Below, one piece after another: positions 35,566 through 44,848 of a stretch of 64,000 nt of DNA. The position numbers and the translations under genes were made by a program. Within the stretch, counting starts at the first letter, position 1; each line of letters starts with the position of its first letter. This stretch comes from Holophaga sp. GTDB taxonomy: Bacteria > Acidobacteriota > Holophagae > Holophagales > Holophagaceae. Under the pieces are notes generated by a model that was not told the DNA's origin, made no database searches, and was given only the letters and a program-made list of their open reading frames with translations. The stretch spans positions 20,398 through 84,397 of the forward strand of contig JARLGP010000159.1 of the NCBI GenBank assembly GCA_031292735.1, read 5' to 3'.

Positions 35566-36303
35566 TCATTGATGGCTCGCCAGGGACAGGCCCAGCAGAT
35601 GCTGCTGCAGGCTTTCGTCCCCGGCCAGCGCGGCCATGGTTCCCGCGTGCACGATCCGCCCGCCGTCCATCACGGCCACGCGGTCGCCCAGCTGGCGCGC
35701 GAAATTGAAATTCTGCTCCACCAGCAGAATGGTGGTGTCGGTCTGCTTGAGTTCCCGGAACGCCTCGAGCATGTTGAGGATGATGGCCGGCGCCAGGCCC
35801 TTGCTGGGCTCGTCCACCAGCAGCAGGGCGCGCGGCTCGATGATCGCCCGGGCCACCGCCAGCATCTGCTTCTGCCCGCCGGAAAGCAGGCCCGCGGGAT
35901 GCTGCCAGAAGCGCTTCAGCGCGGGGAACAGGCCGAACATCCAGTCCAGCCGCTTGGCATCGATGCCCCGGGCGTCCTTGGCGCTGCGTGCCGCCAGGAC
36001 CATGTTCTCGCACACGGTGAGATCGGAAAACACGCCCATGTTCTCGGGCACGTAGGCGATGCCCCGCTGGGCGATCTCCGGCGTGGGGTGCGAGCCGATG
36101 TCCTCGCCCTGGAACTGCACGCTGCCCTGGGAGGTGCGCCACAGGCCCATGATGGTGCGCAGGGTGGTGGTCTTGCCGGCGCCGTTGCGGCCCAGCAGCA
36201 CGGTCATCTCGCCGCGCGCCACCGTCAGGTCGACGCCGTGCAGGATGTGGTAGGCGCCGATGTGGGTGTGCACGCCTTCAAGCTTCAGCAGGGGCGCGTT
36301 CAT
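35566..36303 (-). CDS. livF: Branched-chain-amino-acid-type ABC transporter ATPase LivF
   Basis: 245 residues. Walker A is GRNGAGKTTTLRTIMGL, the ABC signature is LLSGGQKQMLAVARA and LLLVDEPSKGLAP is Walker B; DEPSKGLAP is typical of LivF. The start overlaps the livG stop by four bases. It powers import together with LivG. Confidence 0.93.
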   Translation of the reverse strand: MNAPLLKLEGVHTHIGAYHILHGVDLTVARGEMTVLLGRNGAGKTTTLRTIMGLWRTSQGSVQFQGEDIGSHPTPEIAQRGIAYVPENMGVFSDLTVCENMVLAARSAKDARGIDAKRLDWMFGLFPALKRFWQHPAGLLSGGQKQMLAVARAIIEPRALLLVDEPSKGLAPAIILNMLEAFRELKQTDTTILLVEQNFNFARQLGDRVAVMDGGRIVHAGTMAALAGDESLQQHLLGLSLASHQ

Positions 36304-37058
36304 TTCTTCACCTCGACACCGAGATAGGCTTCCTGCACGATGGGTGAGGCGATCACCGCGGCCGGTTCGCCGTCGGCCACGAGGGCCCCGTTGTGCAGCA
36401 CGACGATGCGGTCCGCCAGTTCCCGGACCACGTCCATCTTGTGTTCCACCAGAAGGATGGTCTTGTCCGTGCGGGTCTTCAGGGCACGGATCAGGTCGAG
36501 GATCACCGGCACCTCGTCCACGCTCATGCCGGCGGTGGGTTCGTCGAACATGAACACGTCCGGCTCCAGCGCCACCAGGATGCCCACTTCCAGCTTGCGC
36601 TGGTCGCCGTGGGGCAGGGCGGCGGCGGCGGTGTCCCGCTTGGCGGTGAGCGCCAGCAGTTCCAGCACCTCTTCGGCCCGGGTGATCAGTTCGCGGTGGC
36701 TGTTCCAGATGCTCCATAGGTTGTGGCCCAGGCCGGCCCGGGACTGCACCGCCAGGCGGATGTTCTCCAGCACGCTCAGGTTCGGGAACAGGTTGGTGAG
36801 CTGGAACGCCCGGCCGATGCCGAGGTGGCTTCGCTGGGGCGCGGTGCAGTGGCTGATGTCCTCCCCGCGCAGGAGAACGTGCCCCGAACTGGGCCGGAGC
36901 TGCCCGGAAATCAGGTTGAAGTAGGTGGTCTTGCCCGCGCCGTTGGGGCCGACGATGGCGGTCAGCGTGCCCGGAGCGAAGCCGCAGGACACGGCGTTCA
37001 CGGCCACGTGGCCGCCGAAGCGGATGGTCAGTTCTTGGGTTTCAAGGGCGAATGTCAT
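36300..37058 (-). CDS. livG: Branched-chain-amino-acid-type ABC transporter ATPase LivG
   Basis: 252 residues. Walker A is GPNGAGKTTYFNLISG, Walker B lies in DVFMFDEPTAGMS, and GIGRAFQLTNLFPNLSVLENI is typical of LivG. The ABC signature is altered (LPHGDQRKLEVGILVA instead of LSGGQQ), as in many LivG proteins. The first cistron after the hairpin at 37097-37128, with a weak ribosome-binding site. Confidence 0.92.
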   Translation of the reverse strand: MTFALETQELTIRFGGHVAVNAVSCGFAPGTLTAIVGPNGAGKTTYFNLISGQLRPSSGHVLLRGEDISHCTAPQRSHLGIGRAFQLTNLFPNLSVLENIRLAVQSRAGLGHNLWSIWNSHRELITRAEEVLELLALTAKRDTAAAALPHGDQRKLEVGILVALEPDVFMFDEPTAGMSVDEVPVILDLIRALKTRTDKTILLVEHKMDVVRELADRIVVLHNGALVADGEPAAVIASPIVQEAYLGVEVKK

Positions 37059-37096
37059 TGCTGCTCATGGGAGATGGACGTTCAGGGGTGCAGGTC

Positions 37097-37128
37097 GGAA
37101 CCGGCCGGGTGGGAACCCGGCCGGTTCC
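37097..37128 (-). terminator. Intercistronic hairpin between livK and livG
   Basis: GGAACCGGCCGGGT (37097-37110) pairs with ACCCGGCCGGTTCC (37115-37128), a 14-base perfect stem with a four-base loop, in the 78-base gap. There is no U-run on the minus strand, so it more likely attenuates readthrough or protects the livK mRNA end than stops transcription fully. This would give more binding protein than membrane components. Confidence 0.62.
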
Positions 37129-37136
37129 AGCCAGCT

Positions 37137-38321
37137 TCAGCGTTTATTGAGAATCGGGATGTTCATGTCCGAGATCTTGATTTCGCTCACCAGCTCGGGG
37201 ATGGCCCAGGCGACCTTGGGGTCGACCTTGATCTTGAAGTGGTACATCACCTGGAGCGCCTGATGGTCCTCCTTGCGGAAGATCATCTTGCCTTTGGGCG
37301 TTTCAAATGACATGCCCTCCATGGTCGAGATCAGCTTTTCGGTCGAGGTGTTGCCGCCGGTCTTCTTCAGCGCCTCCACGATGGCCAGTCCAGCCGACAT
37401 GCCGCCCGCGGTGAAGAAGTCGGGCGGCACCTTGTACTCCTTGAAGTGCTCTGCAACGAACCACTTGTTGATCGGGTTTTTGGGAATCTCGTAGTAATAG
37501 TAGGCGGAACCCTCCATGCCGGGGAAGGGCTTGTACGCCACCAGCGCCGGAAGGATGTTGCCGCCGGTGGAAATCTCGATGCCGTACCGCTTGGGGTTCA
37601 GGTCGGCGATCTTGAACGGGTTGCCGCCGCCGGCCCAGTTGATGAAGATGACCTTGCGTCCGGGCAGGTTCTTGAGGGAATCGAACAGGCGCTGGGCGCC
37701 GGCCGTGAAATCAGTGGTGGCCACCGGCAGGTATTCCTCGTGCACCAGCTTGGCGTGCTTGAGCGCGCCCTTGAAGGCCTTGACGAAGTCGCGGCCGAAG
37801 GCGTAGTCCTGGGCCAGGGTCGCCACCGAAACCCCGTTCTGGTCCAGGGCGACCGCGTTGGAGATCGCGTCCTGGGACGAATTGCGGCCGGTGCGGAAGA
37901 TGTAGCGGTTCCACTTGTCCCCGGTGATGGAATCGGCCACGGCCGGCTCCACCACCAGGATCTTCTTGTACTCCTGGGCCACCGGCAGCATGGCCAGGGC
38001 CACGCCGGAGCTGGTGGCGCCCACCGCGATGTCGGCATGATCGTCGGCGAAGGCGGAGGCGAGCAGGGACTTGCCCACATCCGGCTTGCCCTGGTCGTCC
38101 TTTTCGATCACCACCAGCTTGTGTCCGTTGATGGCCATGGTGCCCTTGGTGCCGTAGTTCAGGCCCATGATCAGGCCGATCTGGGTCTGCTTGGCATAGG
38201 CTTCCAGCGGGCCCGTCTTGTCATACACGTGGGCGATCTTGATGTCCTGGGCCAGGGCTGCGCCCGCGCACAAGGCCATGGCCACGGCCAAGCCTGCAAG
38301 GGCCCTTCGTTTGATGTTCAT
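37137..38321 (-). CDS. Periplasmic substrate-binding protein, Liv/Leu-Ile-Val family
   Basis: 394 residues with a signal peptide (about 1-24, ending ALAQD) and no lipobox. It has the type-I binding fold (Peripla_BP_6): IKIAHVYDKTGPLEAYAKQTQIGL, VVIEKDDQGKPDVGKSLLASAF, VGATSSGVALAMLPVAQEYK, DYAFGRDFVKAFKG. Specificity cannot be read, but the gene context (porin, KAS-III-like proteins, CoA-transferase) argues for a carboxylic acid or aromatic rather than a branched-chain amino acid. AAGGAGG precedes the ATG. Confidence 0.9.
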   Translation of the reverse strand: MNIKRRALAGLAVAMALCAGAALAQDIKIAHVYDKTGPLEAYAKQTQIGLIMGLNYGTKGTMAINGHKLVVIEKDDQGKPDVGKSLLASAFADDHADIAVGATSSGVALAMLPVAQEYKKILVVEPAVADSITGDKWNRYIFRTGRNSSQDAISNAVALDQNGVSVATLAQDYAFGRDFVKAFKGALKHAKLVHEEYLPVATTDFTAGAQRLFDSLKNLPGRKVIFINWAGGGNPFKIADLNPKRYGIEISTGGNILPALVAYKPFPGMEGSAYYYYEIPKNPINKWFVAEHFKEYKVPPDFFTAGGMSAGLAIVEALKKTGGNTSTEKLISTMEGMSFETPKGKMIFRKEDHQALQVMYHFKIKVDPKVAWAIPELVSEIKISDMNIPILNKR

Positions 38322-38369
38322 GTTCCCTCCTTGGGTTCTGTTGCGCCGTGCCTTGATCCATGCGGAAGG

Positions 38370-39644
38370 CTAGAACCAGTAGTTGAAATCGATGCCGATC
38401 TGGTGGAAATTCTCGCCGGTGTTGTTGCCGGTGGGACCGAAGGTGGTGTTGGCAAGGAACGGAGCGTAGTGCGCGTTGGACTGGTTGACGATGCCGGTGA
38501 AGTAGACGCCGGCGAAGGCCCGCTTGGTGAGGGCGTAGTCGTAGCCGAGGTTCAATTGGGAAGCGCCGGTGTTGGAGACGGAAGAGACATTGCCGGCCTT
38601 GGCGTAGGTGGCGTAGACGGCGTGGTCGCCGAAACTGTAGGAGATCGGCACCAGGAACACGCTCCGCCGGGCGGAATGGTTGACGACTGAGGCGTTGTTG
38701 TTCTGGTTGACGCCATTGTCGTAGGAAGTGTTGTCGAACACCACGCCGACTTTGAACTTGGAGTCGAAGGTGTAGGACACGCCCAGGCGGATGGCCTGCA
38801 TGTCGAGGGGGCCGGAGGTGGCGGTGGAGGTGTAGGTGCCGCCCTGGACCTGCTTGTTCTCGTAGCTCAACGAAGCGTCGATGGGGCCCTTGTCGTAGAG
38901 GCCGCGGAAGTACCAGGTGCCGCCCGACTCGTAGTTCCTGGCATAGCCGGCCGTTCCGGGAGCCACGTAGCGGTTCTCGTCGCCGTCGGGGTTCTTTGTG
39001 TAGGCCAGGGAGGCCTTGAAGCCGTTGAAGGCGACGGAATCGAAGCGCAGCACGTTCTGGCTGCGGGTGTTGCCGTTGGTGTAGGAATTGGTGACGGTGC
39101 CGCCCTTGTAGACGATGGGCACCGAATCCAGCATGTTGAAGGTTCCAAGGCCGTTGTCGTCCCAGATCCGGTAGCCTTCCCCGGGGGCCGGCATGCCCAG
39201 GTAGGGCATGGAGATGGTGTCGGTGTAGTACAGGGTTGACTTGCCGAATACCAGGGAACCCCAGGGGCTGGCGATGCCGCCCCAGGTGTCGCCATCCGCC
39301 CAGCCGGCGTAGTTGCCGGTGCCGGCGCCGCCGGGTGCGATCGGGGTGCTGGGCCGCACATCGGCCTGGAAGCGGCTTTCAACCCGGAAGATCACCCGCC
39401 AGCCGTCGGTGATCTTGGAGGTGCTGGAAATGACCAGACGGGAGGTGTTGTCGTCCAGCCGCTGCTCGGCCTTGGCCCCGGTGTGGGCGGCCCTGGTGTT
39501 GGTGATCTGGCTGTCCTTGGCGCCGACGGCCAGCAGGCCCGAGATGGTGATGTCGGTGGCGCCCGTGACGTTGATGGCGGTCTGGGCAGGCAGGGTCGTG
39601 GCAACGACCGTGGCGGCGGCGACGATTGCGAACGAGATCTTCAT
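38370..39644 (-). CDS. Outer-membrane porin (Gram-negative porin family)
   Basis: 424 residues from ATG 39644, with AAAGGAG upstream. Signal peptide about 1-20 (ending LPAQ). The chain alternates short aromatic-rich strands (VIFRVESRFQ, WGSLVFGKSTLY, WYFRGLYDKGPIDASLSYEN, LNLGYDYALTKRAFAGVYF) and ends in Phe (FNYWF), the BAM signal. It lies 48 bases upstream of the binding-protein gene on the same strand, so outer- and inner-membrane uptake of one substrate is likely. Confidence 0.87.
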   Translation of the reverse strand: MKISFAIVAAATVVATTLPAQTAINVTGATDITISGLLAVGAKDSQITNTRAAHTGAKAEQRLDDNTSRLVISSTSKITDGWRVIFRVESRFQADVRPSTPIAPGGAGTGNYAGWADGDTWGGIASPWGSLVFGKSTLYYTDTISMPYLGMPAPGEGYRIWDDNGLGTFNMLDSVPIVYKGGTVTNSYTNGNTRSQNVLRFDSVAFNGFKASLAYTKNPDGDENRYVAPGTAGYARNYESGGTWYFRGLYDKGPIDASLSYENKQVQGGTYTSTATSGPLDMQAIRLGVSYTFDSKFKVGVVFDNTSYDNGVNQNNNASVVNHSARRSVFLVPISYSFGDHAVYATYAKAGNVSSVSNTGASQLNLGYDYALTKRAFAGVYFTGIVNQSNAHYAPFLANTTFGPTGNNTGENFHQIGIDFNYWF

Positions 39645-39759
39645 TGAGGCTCCTTTCAAAGCGGTTTGGACGGGGTCGTGGTGGACCCGCAATCCGTGGG
39701 AGGGGAGAACTGCCTTTGTTTCCGTGTCCAGGCCGGGTGGCCCTTCTGAGAAATGCAAT

Positions 39760-39788
39760 CCGGCGGCGTCGGACCGCGCTACCGCCGG
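39760..39788 (-). terminator. Hairpin after the KAS-III-like gene
   Basis: CCGGCGG (39760-39766) pairs with CCGCCGG (39782-39788) across a 15-base loop, immediately after the stop of the 39790-40785 gene. On the minus strand a short T-rich stretch (GCATTTCTC) follows. Probably a partial terminator ahead of the porin. Confidence 0.45.
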
Positions 39789-39789
39789 G

Positions 39790-40785
<996 letters not shown>

Positions 40786-40879
40786 TTCTCCTCCTGCATC
40801 ACCTTCGGGTTCCTGACGACGGCAATGACGGCCCCCTACTTGCTAGGCAAGGGCCTGGACGTTGAGAAGATCACTAAAA

Positions 40880-40900
40880 AAACGAACAATTGGTTTGTTT
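40880..40900. promoter_or_regulatory. Inverted repeat upstream of the KAS-III-like gene
   Basis: AAACGAAC and GTTTGTTT (40880-40887, 40893-40900) form an inverted repeat with one mismatch and a five-base centre, in an AT-rich gap 95 bases before the gene start. The size and layout suit a TetR-family operator; the fused TetR regulator at 42303 is a candidate binder. Not tested. Confidence 0.45.
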
Positions 40901-40994
40901 TGAATTGAGCATGATCCATTTCGCTTGTCAAGGTCCAAAGGAAGAAGCTCGGCGTTGCCATAAGTTCCACGTTCGTAATTATTAAACGGGTGGC

Positions 40995-42008
40995 TCATAG
41001 CGCGCAGGGACCCCACTGGATGGTGGTGGAGGCCCAGACGAAACCCAGGCCCGCGCCCACGAACACGATGCGGGAACCGTCCTTGATCTTCCCGTCCCGG
41101 AGCCCCAGTTCCAGCGAGAGCACCTGGTCGTTCTGGCCGATGTGACCGTAGTCATCCAGGTAGGTGCTCTGCTCCGGCTTCAGGCCCAGTTCCGCCAGCA
41201 CGGCGTCGTGGGCGCTGCGCTTGAAGTGCAGGATGGCCAGGTAGTCGATGCCGTCCGGGGGCAGGCCCGAAAGCCGCACGGATTCCCGGATCACCGCGTA
41301 GAAGTTGGGCATGGTGGTCTCGCCCAGCTTGCCCTTGAAGGCCGCCTCGTCGGGCACCACGAAGTGGGCGCGGTCCTGGTCGCCCGGTTTCGGCGGCCAG
41401 GCCTTGGAGCCCAGGACGGGCACCACGCACATCTCGGAAAGGGAACCGTCGCCCCGGAACGCGGAGGCCAGGACGGCATTGCGGCCCGCGTTCTTCTTCA
41501 GCACCAGGGCCGAGCCGCCGGAGCCGATGTCGAGCATGAAGCGGGTTTCGGGGACGGCCGGGTCGATCAGGTCGTTGTTGCGGTAGCCGGAGACCAGCAG
41601 AACCGTTTCCAGTTCCGGGTGGGTGGTCATGAGCGCCTTGGCCACGTCCAGGGCGGCCATCATCGACCCGCACATGGCTTCCATGTCGAAGCTCCAGGCC
41701 GTCTTGGCGCCGATCTGATCGGCCACGTAGAGCCCAGCCAGCCAGCAGGGATAGTCCTTGTGCTGGGCGCCGCACCAGATCACCAGGTCGATGGTCCCGG
41801 GCTCGATCCCGGCGTCGGCGATGGCCTTGCGGGCGGCGGCCAGCCCCATGACGGCGGTGGTTTCGGCGGGACCCGCGATGGGCTTGCTTTTGATGCCGAA
41901 TTTGACGGCGATGACTTCCTCGGGGATTCCAGTCGCGGCAGCAAGATCCTTCGCGGTCAAACGACCGGAAGGCAACCAGGTGCCGTGCCCGATGATGCCT
42001 ACATGCAT
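40995..42008 (-). CDS. KAS-III/FabH-like protein with Cys-His-His active site
   Basis: 337 residues. Nucleophile Cys 113 in MEAMCGSMMAAL; His 261 in AILHFKRSAHDAVL occupies the HQAN histidine position, while the Asn of GNTS becomes His 289 in DDYGHIGQND. The chain ends with VFVGAGLGFVWASTTIQW, the family C-terminus. The family condenses, transfers or cleaves acyl groups from CoA or ACP. GGAGG precedes ATG 42008. It diverges from the fused TetR/CoA-transferase operon and precedes the second KAS-III-like gene by 209 bases. Confidence 0.85.
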   Translation of the reverse strand: MHVGIIGHGTWLPSGRLTAKDLAAATGIPEEVIAVKFGIKSKPIAGPAETTAVMGLAAARKAIADAGIEPGTIDLVIWCGAQHKDYPCWLAGLYVADQIGAKTAWSFDMEAMCGSMMAALDVAKALMTTHPELETVLLVSGYRNNDLIDPAVPETRFMLDIGSGGSALVLKKNAGRNAVLASAFRGDGSLSEMCVVPVLGSKAWPPKPGDQDRAHFVVPDEAAFKGKLGETTMPNFYAVIRESVRLSGLPPDGIDYLAILHFKRSAHDAVLAELGLKPEQSTYLDDYGHIGQNDQVLSLELGLRDGKIKDGSRIVFVGAGLGFVWASTTIQWGPCAL

Positions 42009-42022
42009 TACGGACCTCCATA

Positions 42023-42039
42023 AGAACTGAATCGGTTCT
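42023..42039. promoter_or_regulatory. Inverted repeat close to the KAS-III-like start
   Basis: AGAAC-N7-GTTCT, 15 bases upstream of the ATG at 42008. Its position over the probable leader or promoter of the minus-strand gene suggests an operator in the 294-base divergent gap. Confidence 0.45.
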
Positions 42040-42083
42040 CACCTGAATATGCCTGTCCCTGAAACGCGTCAAGAAAAATATTT

Positions 42084-42100
42084 TAAGAAAAATTTTCTTA
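42084..42100. promoter_or_regulatory. Perfect 8-base-arm inverted repeat in the divergent gap
   Basis: TAAGAAAA-A-TTTTCTTA, a 17-base repeat in an AT-rich stretch between the KAS-III-like gene and the fused TetR gene. It could be an operator for both directions; in AT-rich DNA a chance palindrome is also possible. Confidence 0.42.
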
Positions 42101-42302
42101 TTTCCCGAGATATTCCCAAGCCAGCTGATCAAAATTCGGAAAAATGCCGGTATTGTCATAGTTGAAAGTTCCAATATCGTCGAAATTTTGTTTTCCACTT
42201 GCCTGGATCCGGAGGGGAACGCTAGGATTGCTGAAAATACTGATTCAGCTCTCATTCACAAAAACCTCGATTAGATACGGGTTTGGGTATCAGGAGCCAA
42301 GC

Positions 42303-43472
42303 ATGGCAAAAGAAGGCCGGGGCAATCCGGAAACCGAAGAACGTCTGGTGGCGGCGGCGGTGGATCTGTTCGGACGGAAGTGGTACGGCACCGTGTCGGT
42401 GGCGGAGATCTGCCGGGCCGCGGGGCTCTCCAACGGGGTGTTCTACCGCTACTACGACGGCAAGGAAGCCCTGTTCAAGGTCATCCTCGGCCGGGTCCTG
42501 GACCAGATCAGGGAGGCCGTGGACCAGGTGGAGGGCGCCACGCCCCGGGAACGCCTGGTGCACTATGTCGAAGTGATCGCCCGCTACTCCCAGGTCCACC
42601 CCGACCTGGTGTCGGCCTTCCGGGAGGGGCAGTACCGCTACCTGGAGTACGAGCGCCGGCTGGTGGACATCTACATCCGCAGCCTGAGCCAGGTGCTGAA
42701 GCGGGAGATGGGCCTCGGGGAATACCTGTTCGCCCTGGGCGGGCTGCGCTTCTGCGCCATCACCTGGGCCTTCAGCGGCACGCCGTCGCACCAGGACAGC
42801 ATCTGCGGCATCCTGTCGGACGGCCTGTTCCCGGGCCTCAGCTTCGATCCGGACAAGGTGTTCGGCGGCACCGCCACCCCGCTGCCCATCGTCCTGGAGG
42901 AGGGGGCGCGCGAACGCCTGCTTCGCTCCGGGCGCAAGCTGTTCGGCGAAAAGGGCTTTTTCGAAACCAACATCCACGAGGTGGCCAGTGGCGCCGAGCT
43001 CTCGGTGGGCGCCTTCTACACCTACTTCGAGTCCAAGGAGGTCTTCTACGCCGAGCTGATCCAGAAGGTCGGCCACGACGTGCGCTCGTTCATCTCCATG
43101 AACATGGCGGACGCACCGGGGCCGCTGAACGCCCTGGAATACGAGCTGCGCGGGCTCTGGCTGTTCCTGGTGTACCTTTCCATCGACAAGAACTGCTACA
43201 ACATCGTGCGCGAGGCCGAGTTCATCCTGCCCGCGGTGGTGAACGCCTACTACGGCGCCTTCGCGGCCGGCTACCAGAAGCGGCCGCCGGAGTTCCGGAT
43301 CTGCGCGACCGCTCCACACCTGGACGAGGCCACCGTGATCGGCTACCTCATGGGCCTGGCCCACTATTTCGGCATTGAGACCGCCTTCGACGATTCGCCA
43401 AAAAATGCGCGGGCCCTCGTCGAGTGCGTCGGCGGCTACCTCGCCCGCGGCTTATCCGAGTTTCTTTCCTAG
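42303..43472 (+). CDS. Tandem fused TetR-family regulator (two TetR units in one chain)
   Basis: 389 residues from ATG 42303 with AGGAG upstream, twice the normal TetR length. Unit 1 (about 1-190) has a helix-turn-helix at 30-51 (TVSVAEICRAAGLSNGVFYRYY). Unit 2 (about 198-389) has another at 222-242 (TNIHEVASGAELSVGAFYTYF). Each is followed by a helical ligand-binding half. TetR proteins normally bind DNA as dimers, so one chain could act as a pseudo-dimer, with two different effector pockets. It is transcribed with the CoA-transferase gene 11 bases downstream and diverges from the KAS-III-like genes. I see no frameshift or stop at the join. Confidence 0.86.
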   Translation: MAKEGRGNPETEERLVAAAVDLFGRKWYGTVSVAEICRAAGLSNGVFYRYYDGKEALFKVILGRVLDQIREAVDQVEGATPRERLVHYVEVIARYSQVHPDLVSAFREGQYRYLEYERRLVDIYIRSLSQVLKREMGLGEYLFALGGLRFCAITWAFSGTPSHQDSICGILSDGLFPGLSFDPDKVFGGTATPLPIVLEEGARERLLRSGRKLFGEKGFFETNIHEVASGAELSVGAFYTYFESKEVFYAELIQKVGHDVRSFISMNMADAPGPLNALEYELRGLWLFLVYLSIDKNCYNIVREAEFILPAVVNAYYGAFAAGYQKRPPEFRICATAPHLDEATVIGYLMGLAHYFGIETAFDDSPKNARALVECVGGYLARGLSEFLS

Positions 43473-43483
43473 GAGGAAAAGAC

Positions 43484-44791
43484 ATGAGTTTCAACGACAC
43501 CTTCCGGAGCAAGCTGATCTCCCTGGACGAGGCGGTCGGTCACATCACCAGCGACAACGACCTGATCGTGGCCATGTGCGCCTCGGAGCCCCAGGGCTGC
43601 ATGTCGCGCTTCCACATCATGGCCGACCGGGTGGAGAACGTGCGGGTGTTCTCCTGCATGACCCTGAAGCCTTACGACTTCTACATGAAGCCGGAGATGA
43701 AGGGGCATTTCGAGCTGGCCAGCTGGTTCCACGCTCCCGGTTCCCGGGAAGCCCTGAAGTCCGGCACCGGCACCGTCACCTACGTGCCGAACATGCTGCA
43801 CCGGGCGGCCACCGACCGCATCCACGCGCACCGGCCCGACATCTTCTTCGGCACCTGCACCCCGCCCGACAAGCACGGCTTCGTCTCGCTCTCCCTGGGC
43901 GTCACCTACGAGAAAGACATCATGGAAGCGGCCCGCCTGGTGGTGCTGGAAGTGAACCCGCGCCTGCCGCGCACCTTCGGCGACACCCAGATCCACGTGT
44001 CCAAGGTGGACTTCTTCGTGGAGCACGACCAGGAAGTTCCGAGCCTGCCGGCCCCGAACCCGTCGCCCACCGACCACGCCATCGGCGGCTACATCGCCGA
44101 CCTGGTGGAGGACGGCTCCACCATCCAGCTGGGCATCGGCGGCATCCCCAACGCGGCCGCGCTGGCCCTGCGCGGCAAGAAGGACCTGGGCGTGCACACC
44201 GAGATGCTGGTGGACACCATGATGGAGCTCTACGAGATGGGCGTCGTCACCAACGCCCGCAAGGCGCTCAAGCCGGGCAAGTTCGTCACCGCCTTTTGCA
44301 TGGGTTCGCGCAAGCTCTACGACTGGCTGGACGACAACGTCGCCGTCGAGTTCCACCGGGGCCATTGGGTGAACCACCCCGCGGTGGTCGCCCAGAATTC
44401 CAAGATGGTCTCCATCAACACCTGCATCTCGGTGGACTTCACCGGCCAGGTGGCCAGCGAATCCATCGGCGCCAGCCAGTACTCCGGCACCGGCGGGCAG
44501 TCCGACACCGCCGAAGGCGCGGTGGACGGCTTCGACGGCCAGGGCAAGAGCATCATCGCCTGCTACAGCTCGGCCAAGAAGGGCACCGTGTCCACCATCG
44601 TGCCGAGGCTGGCGGAGGGCTCGGCGGTGACCCTGCACCGCTCCCTGACCGACCACGTGGTCACCGAATTCGGGGTGGCCCGGCTGCGGGGCAGGACGGT
44701 GCGGGAACGGACTCTGGAACTCATCAACGTGGCCCATCCGGATTTCCGCGCCGAGCTCACCCAGCAGGCCCGGACCTTGGGTTACCTGTAG
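43484..44791 (+). CDS. Acetyl-CoA hydrolase/transferase family CoA-transferase
   Basis: 435 residues from ATG 43484, with AGGAGG overlapping the upstream stop. Related to 4-hydroxybutyrate and butyryl-CoA:acetate CoA-transferases, which swap CoA between carboxylic acids by a ping-pong mechanism. The catalytic glutamate is Glu 240 in GVHTEMLVD; IQLGIGGIPNA and SGTGGQSDTAEGA are CoA-binding loops. It would activate an imported acid using acetyl-CoA or a similar donor, in keeping with the Liv importer and KAS-III-like proteins next door. The exact acid is not known. Confidence 0.9.
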   Translation: MSFNDTFRSKLISLDEAVGHITSDNDLIVAMCASEPQGCMSRFHIMADRVENVRVFSCMTLKPYDFYMKPEMKGHFELASWFHAPGSREALKSGTGTVTYVPNMLHRAATDRIHAHRPDIFFGTCTPPDKHGFVSLSLGVTYEKDIMEAARLVVLEVNPRLPRTFGDTQIHVSKVDFFVEHDQEVPSLPAPNPSPTDHAIGGYIADLVEDGSTIQLGIGGIPNAAALALRGKKDLGVHTEMLVDTMMELYEMGVVTNARKALKPGKFVTAFCMGSRKLYDWLDDNVAVEFHRGHWVNHPAVVAQNSKMVSINTCISVDFTGQVASESIGASQYSGTGGQSDTAEGAVDGFDGQGKSIIACYSSAKKGTVSTIVPRLAEGSAVTLHRSLTDHVVTEFGVARLRGRTVRERTLELINVAHPDFRAELTQQARTLGYL

Positions 44792-44801
44792 CCTGCGGAA
44801 C

Positions 44802-44837
44802 GCCGTCCAGCCGGAGTTCCGGCTGGGCGGCTTTGTT
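44802..44837 (+). terminator. Intrinsic terminator after the CoA-transferase gene
   Basis: GCCGTCCAGCCGG (44802-44814) pairs with CCGGCTGGGCGGC (44819-44831) with a single G-U pair and a four-base loop, followed by TTTGTT. It lies between convergent genes and fits the plus-strand operon end. Confidence 0.78.
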
Positions 44838-44848
44838 GTGGGACAGGG

